A stretch of 64,000 nucleotides of DNA. Source: Undaria pinnatifida. Lineage: Eukaryota > Sar > Phaeophyceae > Laminariales > Alariaceae. Below, piece by piece: positions 1-12,889 of this stretch; positions within the stretch are counted from its first letter, which is position 1, and each line of letters starts with the position of its first letter. The position numbers and the translations under genes are program-made. The notes beneath the pieces are model-generated. The model made no database searches. It saw nothing but the letters and a program-made list of their open reading frames with translations, and was not told the origin of the DNA. The stretch lies in NCBI GenBank assembly GCA_012845835.1, contig JABAKD010000011.1, positions 12,904,324 through 12,968,323 on the forward strand, given 5' to 3'.

Positions 1-1139
1 GTTTGTCAAGCCACTAAGGTGGTACTCCGTAGCAGGCTCTGGAAAACGCCCCGAAATATCGTCGATGCCGTTGGCGCTGCCTAGGCGCTACTCGAGTGTG
101 CAATCGAACGCGGTGAAGAACTCAAGCTTCCGCTGGGCTCGTGCATTGAGGGTCCCCACCTTGCCAATGCTCTCCTGTGTCTTGTGACCGGAGGATATAC
201 GGAACATCGTTCCCCACAGTACCCTTGGAGGCGTTTGGGAGCACAAACAATGCTGCCGGTCCCTAAACCTAGAGGAGTCCAGTGCCTCTCCGAGTCGAGC
301 GTTGCTCAACTGATGTACGCAAATTTCACAGTGAACAAAACATCGTCCAGCGTCACAGTACCCTCGACGAAACAGGGGCCATGTTCTGACAGCGCAAGGT
401 CAGGGCCGACGCCACAAGCTATCTCCAAACCTCCACGGCTTTGAATCGGCCAACGCGCCCAAGAAATATTTCGGAAACGCCGAACGTAATTATTTCCGAG
501 TGCAGGCTGCTGTTAACGGCCCAGCCGCGGTGCAGACGAGATTTCCTGGTTTTTTCATTTGCAGAGCAAGTGCAGAACCGAAAAGGGGAGGCCGGGTGCG
601 CCGGCCCGGTCCCATTGTCGCGAATAGCTTCGCGAACGGCAGAACGTGCCTCACCGAGCAAGTTTGTCCCCTCCCCTGGCATGGGTTCTTGGCCCTGGGA
701 CCATCCGCCCGGAGATCAATGCCCCACACTGAGTCCAGAGGGCTGTATCCAGCTAAAATCTTGTTATCAGAGCTTCAAAAGTGTTTCTTTTATTGCTGGA
801 TTCTGAGTGAAGTTGGCGTAGGTGGCAGAAAACACGGTGTATTTTTCTTCTCCCTGTTCCTAACCCCGGAGTCAAAGTTGCGCACGCCTCGACCAATGCG
901 TTTGCGTTTGCTTGGACTAAGCGACGACATGGTGAGCCGCACTGCTCAATGGCCTTGGAAAAGCCGGGTCTTTTCCGGTCATCACGTACTGCTCCGCCCA
1001 AGAGTATAGCACATCGTCCGCGACAAACAACGAAGGGGGCCACGGTGGAAAATAGGATGGGGGCTGCCAGAGTAACACCACTTTGTCTATGGAGTACTCG
1101 AGAGAAGGGTCAAAAGCCGTGTTGATTTGGGCGTGCAAT

Positions 1140-1840
1140 GCCCCGTCCGGGAACACCAGGCCTCAGCAGCACGATGCAAATCCGAAGCCGTGCTTTCTCG
1201 GCTCGGGTCTTTCTTCGCTCATTGGCGGAAACGCGCGATAATCCGCTCTAACTGCGCCCGAAAAATAAATAAAAACGACGGTGCCAACCAGTCGGTAGCT
1301 TCGTTGGACATTTGTGGGTCTGCGATGTCCCCTTCTGGGAACACCAGTCCTCGGCTCTATGGCCTGTAGTGTCCCCTTGCGGAAGCACCAGGCCTCGGGA
1401 GCAAGATGCGAGTCCGATCCCGGGGTTTCTTGCCTCGGGTCCACCTCACCCGCTGGCGGAAACTCGTGAAAAGCCGCCCTCGCTGCACCCGAAAGAAAGT
1501 CCAACACCGACGGTGCCAACCCGTTCGTAGCCTCGTTGGACATTTGGGTGTGCAATGTCCCCCTGTGGGAACACCAATCCTCGGCTCTTTGGGCCTGTAG
1601 TGTCTCTATCAGGAACACAAGGCCTTGGGAGCACGACGCAAGTCCGAACCCACCGTTTGTCGCGTCGTGGCCTCTTCGCTCTATATAGTATAATCGCAAG
1701 GAAACTGCTCTAACTGCGCCCGAAGGGGCAGGGGCTCTGAGCTGTTTCTGCTTGTCGAGAGGTTCGATTCTTCCGCAAATGTATGGGAATAGCGTCCAGC
1801 TGATCAGGCTGGAGGCCATGGCGTCACCACTGGCCCGTCG
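1140..1840 (-). repeat. Three 231-bp tandem units inside G1 pol region
   Basis: Units begin near 1,150, 1,382 and 1,613 and share wording such as GGCGGAAACTCG, TCGTTGGACATTTG and AACACCAGxCCTCGG. The period of about 231 is a multiple of three. The same repeat, with at least two units, lies in G4 from about 63,640 to the right edge. Confidence 0.75.
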
Positions 1841-3007
1841 CGTAGTGTGTCTGATTTTCTTCCCGTGCCAATGGGGCAGACGTCGCCTGAAACACGTGTG
1901 TTAGCGTCTTAAAAGACGAAGCAGGGTCAGTAGACCCTGTGGGCGTCTCCTAGAGCGGGGCTCGGGCAAGTGGATTTTTTTTTTTACCAGAGGAGGCTCT
2001 TTTCCGTTATTACTCTTGGAGAAAGGAGACAAGGTAGCTAATCTTGTCGACTTCTCCTTGATTGAAAAAAGGACAGAGCACCCGCTGTTATCGCGAGCAA
2101 ACACCGGATCGAGCCTCGCAGAGGATCTTGGTGTTTCAATGTTGGCCGTCCCACATTTCAAAATCGACCGCCAACTCGTGGTAAGAAAAGGGTTTAAGGG
2201 TCTACCGTCCCACATCTCAAACCGACCGCTACCGCCTGGTCAGGGAGAAGGGGTATGAACAAGTTCGTGAAAAAAGGCGACGCGCCGCCACCGCAACTGT
2301 ATTGTTGCGCCACACGTGCCGGGGGAGGAGCGCGCAAAGTGCAGGCTCCCGTGCCATGGTTGACAGGGGTTGCATTCATCGCGCGTACCCCCATTGCTGA
2401 GTTTATGCCCCGCCTGAGGGAAACGGCGATGGAGCGTGGTTTCCGTCGCCGAACTCAAACCATGGCCAAGGTGAACGTCGCTGGAAGCGCGCGTTTTCGC
2501 CGTAGAAAACAAAATAACTGGCTGGGGGGAACCACGCGTGAAGCGCTAGTTCTCGCCGTGAGAATCGTTCGCAGACAGCGTAGGCGCCCGTGGGTTCTTG
2601 ACAGACGCAATTTGTGCTGCGTAATTGGACAGGCTAGCAATGGAAACACGAGAATCTTCTGAAACCAAAAGAGGTGTCCCCGACAGTATTATCGACGGTG
2701 CCGTACAGCCGTCGAGATGTCGATTGCCGGTACGGAATGTGCCAGGCTGGTGCGCGTGAGTATTTCCGCCCGGGTAATAGGCGGATCCAAAGTGCATTCG
2801 AGGAGCAAGACCGGGGGCAGAAGAGGCGGCCGAGAGCGGTATATCACCATGGTGATTCGACGTGTATGTGGTTTTTTTGCGACAGTTTACCCGGCCCTGA
2901 TCCTGGTGGTGCTCTCGCGATTGACCTGAAAGATGTCGACGACTTTTCTTGTGGTTGGTCGGGCGAGAAGATGTGTCGTCTCAGCGGTAGCAGACCATGC
3001 GTGTTCG

Positions 3008-5132
3008 TCAAAGTCGGTGTGCGTCATCGTCGCCGGGTTGGCCAAGTTCCGGGTTTAAGCAGCCGCTCGCAGCAATGAAAGGATGCCTACAATTCTTGAA
3101 GGAATGGTTGTCTTCGCGGCAGTTGAGGCACAGCCTCCGGTTTCCTCGGAGGGCATAGGTGCGAGGTGTAAGGAGGCCGCTCCAAAGGCGAGGGTCGTCT
3201 GTCTTACACGAGGCATTAACGGTGAAATCTTCTGCATAATGATGCTCTTCTAGTGGTCGACAGTCCAATGTGTGTTCAAGCCAAGGGTTAGATGAATCAT
3301 CGATTGGAATGACAGTTGAATAATGGCTCCATCCCGTCTGCCACGAAAGCGACTGGGACGGCACTCGGCCCTGGCCGCGCCCATGATCACCGGGCCGGGG
3401 CCACGACGGGGCGGATAACCGCGCTCTCGTCGAAGAAACAGGGAGAGAAAAACTTGTTTCGGCGTTGATGGGACGTGTCATACTATGCGCTTAGTCACTA
3501 AACGCCTGCCACATAACGTCCTACGGGACGTATGGCCGTGGGTCCGTTGCCTTCGAACCAGGGTACAACGCAGGCAGGAGGGCCGGAATTTGCTCATTCA
3601 CCGCCACCCAGACCACCTCCAACACCACACCCGGCCCCGGAGACAACACAGGCTCACTCCCCGTAGCGGTCGACAAAAGTACGCGAACCTACCGACTGAA
3701 ATTAGAAAAAGTTGTGCTGTTACCCATTCCAAAAGTATGCAACGTAGTGTAGCCCTCCTTAGTGTCAACCCCGTCGAAGTACGCTATCAGCAGACGTCAG
3801 ACCCAGACGCTCGCCTGCCATGGCTCTCGACTCCACTTGCCTGCTACCACGGCCACCTCAATGTGGTCGTACGTGCTCGAGAACGGAGACGAGCCGAAGG
3901 AGGTTGAAGGGCCGTCCCACGCTGAACGTTCCTCTCGTGCCATTCCTCCGCCCTCCGTCGCCTCCGCCAGAGATGTGGCCAGCTTCCCCGGTTGTTGGAC
4001 CAACGTTGCCCCCTCGGCAGCTCTCTCAGCCACACCAGCACCCGATGCTCCTCTCCGCCTCCACCACCGCTGTCACCCCCGCGGCGGTGGTGGTGGTCGC
4101 CACCCCCACCACCTTTGCCGCCACCCTCACGATTGCGGCTCCTGCTTTCGCGACTCTCGCTGCGTCGCTGTTTCCCCCGGTTTCGTTCTGCCAACACTTC
4201 TTCCGGGGTTCGGCTAAAGGTTAGGGTAAGGGTCCTTGTCGTGGGCTACCAGCAGGGCCTTGACGAGGGCAACGGTCTGGTCGGCTCTCGCCTGTCCGGC
4301 ATAGGGCCTACAATCCAGGCGAGTCCAGGCAGCTTCCACTGAAAGGACGTCCGCTTGCCGCGACGCGGGCTTCTCTGGTAAGAGAAGGGCGCAGGCCATT
4401 TCCACCACCGCGGTCGCCAACCCTGGGGAGAACTCTGACTTAGGTGCAGACGCCATGCACGCGACGCTGCCGTAGAAAAAGACGGTGTCCCCGGGTCGTG
4501 GTCTCTGGGATGCGACACCCTGCGGGCGCATCGAAAGGGAGAGGGCCGCGATAGTTCCTGCCGCAGCCGACGCAACTGATTGGGCAAGGGCTTGTTGCGC
4601 CCTCTCCATTACCAGAGACCCCTCTCGCGCAGCGGTCTTTGCCTGCTCGACATCTCCGTCAAACCGACGTCGGCGTGCTCAACGCCGGGGAATCGTTCAG
4701 TTTGCGTCGTCGAGCGCCCGCTGGACCCTCGCAGGCGCATACGACAAGTCCAAGGGGCCGGCATGGTCGACCCGGTCCCGGGAGCTCTGGGGGTGGCGCC
4801 CTGTCGAGCGCGTAGAGCCCAGGTGGCGGCGGTGGCGCCCTGTCGAGCGCGGGGGTGGGCAGCTGGTGGCGCTCCCCCGGGCCTGGCAAGAGCTGGCGTC
4901 GAGACGCCCCCGAGTCCGGTGAAGGTTGGTGCGTCCTCTTCCCTGCTCGACCCGGCGAGTCGACCCTCTTGGTTGGTGGGTCCGGGTGGAGGTATGGTGC
5001 TTCGTCTTCTGTCTCGTCACCGGAACCCGCCTCCGGTGATCCCCCCCATCTCGAGTCGCGGTATCTCGAGCATAGGGGCGCGTGGAAGACCTCAGCCTGC
5101 CTCGAGTAGCCCGCTTCCTCACTGGTATACAT
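3008..5132 (-). pseudogene. G1 gag region with zinc knuckle
   Basis: Decayed structural-protein region of G1. It opens near 5132 with MYTSEEAGYSRQ, then a Pro- and Arg-rich stretch and a Gly/Arg/His-rich low-complexity segment near 3,850-4,200. It ends with the nucleic-acid-binding knuckle CLNCREDNHSFKNC (CX2CX4HX4C) followed by HPFIAASGCLNPELG. The knuckle and its following words are typical of gypsy gags. The region is a fossil with many breaks. Confidence 0.7.
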
Positions 5133-5448
5133 GTTGCTAGTTGTCTGTAGGGAGGGCAGCGGAAGGAGGGGGTGTGGGGGTGGCGGGATGGGAACGATGC
5201 GTAAACAAGCTATGGAGGCAGACATGTTGTTGTGGTGTCTCTGTTTCAAGTAGCGGTATATCTGTGTTTCAAAAATCAGAAAGACATGGGCCTGGACAAT
5301 GTCCAGCTTTAGTGATGGTAGCAGCCACGCCAACTAGCCGATGCAAAAAGGACTGCCGTAAGAAGAGTACCATCCTCCAAAACCGCAAGATAATAGCAGC
5401 GCCCAGTCTGATTGTCGGGTAACGCCCGCACGAACCGCAGTGCAAGGG

Positions 5449-6075
5449 GTGCAACACAATAAAGGTACGTCGGCACCCATCGCACTGAAGCAGGCAGCAT
5501 TTAACCTAGGCAAGGCGGGTGGCACAGGAAAGCGTCGCCCAAAATGCCTACGCGCATCACACTAAAACGAGCAGCATTTGACCTAGGTGCAGTGTTGGGG
5601 GGGGGTTGCACACTAAAGGTTTCCTTAACACGTCGACGTTCCTCGCTTCAAAACAGACAGCATACAACCTAGGTGTAGTGTCGAGGGGTAGCACAGTAAA
5701 GAGTCGAGCAACCAACCTTATAAAAACGGGCAGCACCTGTCCTAATAGTAGTGTAAGGAGGGGTCGCACAGTAGAGCATCGCGCAGCCAACCGTTTAAAA
5801 AAACGGGAAAATTCTGCGCCACCAGTAGTGTAGGGGGGGTAGCACAGTAGAGGTTCGCGCTGCCAACCGTACAAGAAACGGGCAGCATCTGCCCCAACTG
5901 TAGTGTAGGGGGGGGTAGTACAGAAGAGGATCGCGCAGCCAATCGAATAATAAACGGGCAGCGTCTGCCCCAGCAGTATTGTAGGGGGGTAGCACAGTAT
6001 AGGATCGCGCCGCCTACCGTGTATAAAAAACGAGCAGCATCTGGCTAACAGTACTGAAGGGGGGGGGTAGCACAG
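5449..6075. repeat. Minisatellite, about 8 units of 72-86 bp
   Basis: Unit starts fall near 5449, 5521, 5605, 5690, 5764, 5839, 5917 and 5990, each opening with AGCACAGTAGAGG-like wording and ending in a G-run. The units to the right are more alike. Most carry an A-rich TATAAAA-like box and then GGGCAGCATCTGCCC, a 6-bp stem with a 3-bp loop. It lies just upstream of the G1 gag start and may be leader, LTR or flank. Confidence 0.85.
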
Positions 6076-6861
6076 GCTTATCTAACTACTCCTTATAACA
6101 CTTAAGACGCCCGACACACTGCACGGATTGCGCCCAAACCTCCGGCAACGCGACCGCAACGGTCGAATTGTGACCACACCCCCTAACGGTTCGGACAAAG
6201 GCGCGAGCACGAAAAAATGTGTCCGAAGAAGAAGCAAATGACAATTATACGTATACATATATGGTGTCCTTCTTTTCCCAGCAAGATGGCGTCAAGGGTG
6301 TCGACAGCAATCTCCCCATGACTCAGCCCAAACCTGCACCTGTTTTATCGGTTATGCTAGCCTGGTCGTTTACGCACGATTGTACGACGAGATAACTCTA
6401 TGGCCACTTGGAGACAACGATTCTCGACTCAGCCCATTTCTTATTCCTATCGGACGCGTACCGTGATTAGATGAAGGCGCAACCGGCAGTAGCTACAGAG
6501 ACCGCGACAAGCGCTAACGTTACCGGCGTCGTGGAAAAGGACAGGATAGAAGAGGCATGCTAGGTCGCGCAGAAAAACAGGTCTAACAGCACCAACCCCC
6601 CCAGAGGCATTTCTGTAGGACAACTGTAGGCAAAACACTACCGCAGGCATCCGCAGCTCCCTCCCTCAGCCCAACTGGCATTGGGCCGCTCGCTCACGAA
6701 GCAAAGATCGGGGCTGCCATTGTCGTGAAGAAAATATTTTGCGATGTTACGATATTTGCGAAAAAGGCCGTCAACGCTCTGAGAAGTAATAGAGACGGAA
6801 ACACGTCACGGGCATCAGCTCCGTAAATTGGCTCTCTATTTTGAAAAAAATATAGCTGGAT
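6076..6861. other. No gene recognised
   Basis: Mixed-composition DNA between the minisatellite and G2. Short open frames on both strands have no recognisable domain. It may be worn coding DNA from upstream of the G2 integrase. Confidence 0.5.
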
Positions 6862-9660
6862 GTGCTTGCCATGTTGCCCCGGGATCAACGCCTCATGCCA
6901 TATGTGGTACCTGACGACAGCCCGTTAACCTATCCCGACGAGGGTTACGTAGTCCGCGGCCAACTCGAACCCGGCCTAATGTTCCATACATGCCCAATGA
7001 CCGTGGAAGGAAGGAAGCTTGTAGGCTCAAGGTCACAGCAGGACGCGGCAGTAATAAATCCAGACGAAGGAAGCGGTAGCGCCGGGGCAGCGGCCGAGGC
7101 GGGTCATATCGATGCTGAGTCGGAGGCACTCGAAATCCCAGGGAAGGAATTTTACAGTGAAGCGGCATACGAGTTTGGACAACAATTGTGCGAGAAAACG
7201 GTTCAAGATTGGGCGACGGCCCAGGGTAGGGATAATACTGCGAGTAAAGTAATGACGTGTGTAGCAAATGACACACCGAGAAGCGACACAACCCGGGACG
7301 GATTAAACCCAAGCGTGGACGTGCAGGACTGCCCGACGACGATAAATGTATAAGTACTCCGAGTGGTTGATCGGTGTTGGGAAGAAGCTTGCTCCTCATG
7401 GGTTCCGGTTTCTTCGGTTGATCTTTCCTCATGGCTCGCTGGATAGACTCAAAGCTTATACAATTTCTCCTCTACATTTAACTCTAAAAGACAGACAAAT
7501 CAAGACAAGCCAGAGTAGAGTAAGGTTGGGCGGGGTAGAGCAGGGTAGTGAGATGAGGGGCCTCTCGATTGTCCAATCATCGTCAACTACATTATCGCCC
7601 ACAACTAGGATGGCCTTGGCGTGAATGTGACATGTAATATCACGTGGTTTTACCTCAACCATGACACGGTTCACGTCGAATCTAATAACTACCTTTCTAC
7701 GGAGGGTACTCCATTACAAACTTTTATTAGTAGCAAAAAGTGAACTAATGGAAATTCCCGACCCCGAAGAACTACTTGTCCGGCGTCCGTCGCGTGTTCC
7801 GGCAGATCGTCCGATTAGACACCCCGGACTACAAGAGGTTGTTGGGAGATGAGCCGGTGCGGACCTACGTGCCGCTGCTGCTGAGACCATTGGTGAGATC
7901 GACCGTGCGCACAAAGATGCAGTACATTGGTCGAAAAGGTGACTCTGGGACTGTTAGAGCGATTGTATTGGTTGATTGGCATAGCTGAGAGCGCAAAGTG
8001 GTGGATTCGAAGATGCTATACTTGCCAGGGCCGAAGAAGCACGAGGCAAACCGTGCTTTGGCCTCTGATATCTCGTCCCTTGCCCAGCAGACCAGAACAG
8101 ATGGTAGCGTTCGATCTGTTGATACCATTTTTTCCGACCACGGCTAAAGGTAATTCACACGATCGTACGTGTTCCTGGTTAAATGCACTGCACGGTCGTA
8201 CACGATTATATTCCGAGGTGGGGGCGCCCACATACCTTGTCTGGCCGCCGAACGGAATTTGTATCAGCAGTGTGCCGGAGGGTTTTCAAAATGCTGGGCT
8301 CTGTAAAAAAATGTACGACCTCATACCACCCCCAAACTAATGGCATGGTGGAGAGGTTGAACTACACCCTGTGCCAAGTGTTGGCATATCTCATCGCAGA
8401 CGATAAAAAGTGGGAATATATGCTTTTGCACGCCATAGCAGCCCGCAACAACAACGTGAGTAGGGGTACAGGCTTTGGCGCCCAATGAAGTACACATCGA
8501 GCGGTATCCACGGTTGCCTATGACGATCTTGAAAGGTAGTGTCGTGAAAGGCCACCAGAGCGAGAAAAGAGACCACCACGACTTTTTGGGTTTGATGCGC
8601 GATAGGCAGGTGCCCGCGTACAACTTGGTAAGGGAGGAGGACCGGCTCACAAAAGCGAACCATCAACCCGCAAACGATGAGATTACGCACATTGTGAACA
8701 ACACAACGAAGTTTGAAACGGGAGAGTGGGTATGGGTGTATGACGACCACAGTACTCTATCACGGTAGGAGGGAAACACGTAGTAAAACCGGCCGAAGGC
8801 AGCTCCAACGTGAAGACGTTTGCACTGGTCAGTAAACTAGCCAACCGTTGAACAGGCCTGTATAAGGTATCATTCATCGGCCCAGGCAAACCGGTTAGTG
8901 GACGTGAGGTGAGACCGAAGCTACTATTATTGGATATATAATCTGACAAGCCCGGCCATCGCGGGATACATGCGCGCGTATCGGTACACCGGTGTAAGGA
9001 ATGCTGTAATCCCCACGGAGGAGAGTCTGTGCCGAGGTTTTGTCGTGGGTCATGAGCAACTATTAATACGTTCCGAACAAACACTCGGAGATCTCACCCC
9101 TGTTGCATTAGACGACTGACAACGTAACCGCAGAGCTAGACACACACCACGTCACGCCCCTAAAACTAAGCCAGCATCGACTAACGGGATGGCTGGGCGA
9201 CAAAATTGCGGTGCAATACTTTACGCACTGAAATATTCTAGAAAGCCCCACCTGAGAACACGAAGAGGATTGAACGCAGTTCGGGAATTTATGGGTGGGG
9301 TACTGGGCGGGAAACCCCTTGCAAGTCATAGGAGATAACACGAAATATAGCCGGTACAGAGTCCAAAATGCTAAGCGAGCGATTGCCCGAGAAAACGACG
9401 AGGAACATATACCGGCCGGATATGTGGTGTGCTGTGGCGTCCGAGCGCGGCCGAGTTTGTATTCGCCTGACATCGTTGGTGTTCGTACATCTATTTCACA
9501 GCGACCCACGCAAGATGGCCGCTGGCGCGAGTGGTGGGACTAGCGGAGGACGCGGAGAGTAAACGTCTACCGCATACCATAAAGATTCTGGACCTGGGGA
9601 AGCAGTACAATGCACATCTCTATCGAAGGAGACACTAACAACCGTTATCGAGTAGCGAGG
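6862..9660 (+). mobile_element. Ty3/gypsy fossil G2, integrase part
   Basis: Plus-strand pol remnant related to G4 but clearly another lineage. Recognisable in order are a short block near 7,850-7,920 reading DEPVRTYVPLLLRPL (G4 has DEPVRNYVPLLMRPW), the zinc-binding wording YWLIGI with WWIRRCYTCQ near 7,960-8,030, and integrase core wording SYHPQTNGMVERLN near 8,320-8,365. APNEVHIERYPRLPM, weak chromodomain wording and a Trp-rich tail block near 9,490-9,640 follow. The 163-residue open frame at 6862-7353 may be its linker. It is broken in many places and no LTR was found. Confidence 0.75.
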
Positions 9661-11039
9661 AAGGATCTTGGTGTTGGCGCGTGCATCGCCGAACGCGGGA
9701 TCCAAAGAATTACACACCATTGTCAGAGTAGAGGCGTCGCGGGGGGGGTCGGCGGTTGCAGACATCGGGACATGACTATGCTGCAGGTTGACTCCGGCGG
9801 AGACGGGGGGTTGCTATACCATCAGAGAAAGAAGCGGGGTTGGAGGTTCGAGTAGCGGGACAAGAGCAGGCTACAGGTTAACTTCGGGGAGGGGGGGGCG
9901 AATCGCAATTTAGCAATCAGGGTACAAAGAATGGGTCCTTTTGTTCTGCGAGAGCTGAAAAACTTAGTGGGATATGTTTATAGATATACTTTGGCATGCT
10001 GTTTTTATGTCAGGGTTTGGCACGGTCGACCAGTACTCTCTGCGATACGCAACCTCGCGTGCGAGAGTTGTTCCGCCACACGCCCTGTATACGGCAACGG
10101 CGGACAAGGGTGGGCATTCAACATATTATTTTTCTTCTTCCGGGGCTTGGAATTACGCAAGGGGTACGCCGAAGGCGGCATTTTGGCTCTACGAGAATGG
10201 TAGTACATTTACCGGTGTAGTTCTGTGAGGGAGGGTTTCCATGTTTATCGGGCGGGTGTTCGAATGGTACTATAGCAATGTAGCCCCTGCGAAACACAAT
10301 CCCATTTACAAGAGCTGTTCCACCGCATGCCCTTTACATGATGACGGTGTACCAGGGTGGGCTATTGTGGTGAGATTGGGTTTGATCACAATTGTAAGGC
10401 AGTTGAGAGTTCGGGACTGGGGGATAGGTCGGTCTCCAGTATGCAGACTATGGCCACCGGGGCCATATGGAGACTGACTGTGGGCCGATTCGGTAAGAGA
10501 AGTTAACGTGTACTTCCGTAGGACTGCTGTAGGACCAGACGCATGAGGGGAGACTACTTCGTAGAGCGTAGCGTAGAAGACTACTACAAGCGGACATATT
10601 GGTAGGCAATCATAGCAGCCATCGTGCAGGAACGTACTATTTGAGTGATGATTGAGTGCGGACATACGCAGAGATTTGGCGAGCTACTCGAGCCCCATTG
10701 CTTGAGTGCTTCCAAAGCATGGAATATGTGCTGACAATAGCTGACAGCGGGTACATGATCCTCTTAATCATTATACGGGAATATAATTTAGTAGATCATC
10801 GCGATCGGACGAACTTGGATATTCGGGAGCGGCACGAGCCCCACCACTTCAGTGCTTGTTTTCCGCCTTGTTCTTCACCAGGCTGAGGATAATACTTTTT
10901 CCGCTTCTTTTATCCCTTAGAACCGGACCACTGCCTACGTTTTTTCAAACCAACCAAACATCTGAAGGCATATTCATCAGTCTCAAGGGCGACGGAGACT
11001 ACCCACGTTTGTTATCCTTCGACGATTTAGGCGGGTTTT
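9661..11039. other. No gene; weak diverged duplications
   Basis: No recognisable coding region. Two old duplications can be seen. AGAGTTGTTCCGCCACA near 10,064 recurs as AGAGCTGTTCCACCGCA near 10,311, about 247 bp on, with matching flanks. CGAGCCCCATTGCTTGAG near 10,689 recurs about 147 bp later. The rest is featureless. Confidence 0.45.
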
Positions 11040-11394
11040 GTATGAAACAGATGCCGGGGGGGGTGGCGGGGGCAATTCAAAACTCCGCCCCCCCCTCACC
11101 GGTTATTCGACTTACAAGATTCACTTGATAAAGGGATACATTTCCCTCCGCAGCTGTCAGATTTTGTCCCGCTCAGAAACGGGTTTTGTAGTTTCCGCGC
11201 ACAGACTGACTAAAAACACCCTGTTGACCCTGATAGCTACACTGTAGTTGTAAGGGGAGTCGCCGACCTATATCCTTAATGAGGACACACAACTCGTAAT
11301 ACGCGCGATCGGAGTATCACACACAGCTTGCAAAGATGAGTTTCGACAAAATATTTGATCTCACAGCTGGAGTGTATTTTCATTTTTTATGATG
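11040..11394 (+). repeat. G-tract foldback family, left arm (FB-1)
   Basis: Short copy of the conserved inner module: CACCGGTTATTCGAC, then ACAGCTGTCAGATTTTG-like wording, a CGCGCACAGACTGAC block, GGAGTCGCCGACCTATAT, GCGCGATCGGAGTAT, and the inner end CAGCTGGAGTGTATTTTC with an AT-rich tail. The same block recurs at 17,897 and 52,781 (inverted), 30,600 (same way), 30,888 (inverted) and 57,985 (same way). Confidence 0.85.
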
Positions 11395-11847
11395 TACAGG
11401 GGGTTGTCTGTTGCATTGGCTGGTGCTCTAAGCCTGTCTACAATTATATTCTACCTGGTAAGCACCATTTAATGTATATCTGATATATTCATACCAGTAG
11501 CGTGCCGAGGGGTTACAATGTACAAGTATTGAGGGGCGGCAAGTCCATACTGGCCTAGAGTTGCAACAATAACCATATCAAGAGACGGGATGGCGGAAAG
11601 AATGGATGGATTTAAGATGTAAATATTAATATGATAGAAATACAATATAGCATGGTATGTGTGTAACCTGGAAAGGCAGGGGAGTTGAATATTTACATTG
11701 ATCACAGCGGTGACAGTGAGCGTCACCGGGGATGAGATCCATGATATCATCATATCACTACAGCCGCTACGAATATTAACCACTGACAGCACTATAGCTT
11801 TCGCAGGGCACCGTTAATATATGGGTCTCGCAGCAATTCTTCCACGA
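11395..11847. other. No gene recognised
   Basis: AT-leaning DNA between the foldback arm and the trinucleotide tract. Short open frames only, with no domain recognised. Confidence 0.5.
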
Positions 11848-12045
11848 TAGTACTATAACTACTACTACCACTTGTAGTAGTAGCTACTACTACCACTACT
11901 GCTACTACTACCCCTACTACTACTACTACTGCTACTGCTACTACCAGTACTATTACTACTACCACCACTATTACTGATGTTTCTATACTACACTACTACT
12001 GTCACTACTATTGCTATTACTCGGAGATTACGATCACCACTCTTT
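11848..12045. repeat. (ACT)n imperfect trinucleotide tract
   Basis: About 200 bases of ACT/CTA triplets with interspersed ACC, GCT and ATT variants, an aged microsatellite. Confidence 0.9.
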
Positions 12046-12420
12046 GACTACTAGTATAAAGTGCGACTGCTGCGGCATGGGTGAGGCGGGCTGCAACGGG
12101 CGGGGGAGGGTCGCTGGGCGGGTGGGGGGGAGACGGATGCCGGAGAGGGGAAACATATATAGGCGTATATAATTACAAAACAGGAGATCAACGGCGAGGG
12201 GGGGGGGGGGGGGGGGGAGTTAAGCGAAGGCGTCAAAAAAGCACGGGGCGGAGAGTTATGCGCAAGGTTGGAGAATGTGGGTGAGCTGGAAGGTAATGAG
12301 AGGGAAAGGAAACTGGTTGGGGAATGAGATACACGAGTGGGGGTTACCGGATGAGCAGACAGAGTTCGTGGCCTAAAGCGGCGCGGAGCGAAAATACAAG
12401 GAGGCGGCCATGGCGGGAAA
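12046..12420. other. G-rich spacer with a poly(G) run
   Basis: Purine- and G-rich DNA with an uninterrupted G-run of about 23 at roughly 12,197-12,220. No gene seen. Open frames here are glycine/arginine-rich by composition alone. Confidence 0.5.
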
Positions 12421-12822
12421 TTGGTGGCGGTTAACGTCTACCACGAGCAACCGGGTGGGGGGCAGTCACCGCCGCGGAAGCGACTTAAGATCAAAGAAAT
12501 AAATACAATATTCATGAGGGCGCATGCGTTTGCGGAGAACCATCAGTGGGAGAGGGAGCCGCTGACGTGGGAGATTATCAGAGTAATGAAGGTGAGCCGC
12601 GGTGAGTGGAGGATAGTGGGGAGGATCGGGTGGATCGGATATGTCTTGACGAATCAGCTGTTGTTGAGGGCTACCGAGCTGTTCGCGGAAGAAGGGAGGA
12701 AGCTGCTCGGGGGTCTACTGATTGAGGAGGGGAGATGTGGCCTTCTTTATGAAATAAATGCTGTTGGGAGCGGGGAAAGAGTAAGGCAGCAGACGGAGAT
12801 ACGCTTCAAAGGGGTAAAGTAG
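12421..12822 (+). pseudogene. Tyrosine recombinase-like part, N-terminal side
   Basis: A 133-residue open frame with EPLTWEIIRVMK, then WIGYVLTNQLLLRATELFAE and later EIRFKGVK. The pattern of PLT-helix, hydrophobic helix and LLRAxELF matches the start of the catalytic domain of tyrosine recombinases of the Crypton/DIRS kind, where the Arg of LLRA is the first catalytic Arg. It is a fossil fragment. The matching C-terminal wording lies 2.2 kb downstream, beyond a satellite. The family call comes from pattern memory, not from a search. Confidence 0.5.
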
Positions 12823-12889
12823 AAACGGAGAGAAATGGGGATGTAGCCGTGAGAACAAGGTTAACCGCGGTGGGGAGAGGGGGGAGGGG

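Larger units (their letters stand above)
1..5330 (-). mobile_element. Ty3/gypsy fossil G1, gag to RNase H
   Basis: Minus-strand gypsy-type element that runs off the left edge. Reading leftward, gag starts near 5132 and ends with a CCHC zinc knuckle near 3,080-3,130. A poorly readable middle follows, then a pol part that ends in an RNase H block at about 60-500. The block is recognisable by NARAQRKLEF and FDCTLEYRKGSA-like wording, which in relatives reads NARVQRWLEF. Positions 1-1840 align by eye with 62,486-64,000, so G1 and G4 belong to one family. The copy is old and broken in many places. No LTR was recognised on the right side. Confidence 0.75.

Noticed and set aside
4218-4232. Telomere-like TTAGGGTAAGGG
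   Set aside because: A single short match inside a gag fossil, with no array.
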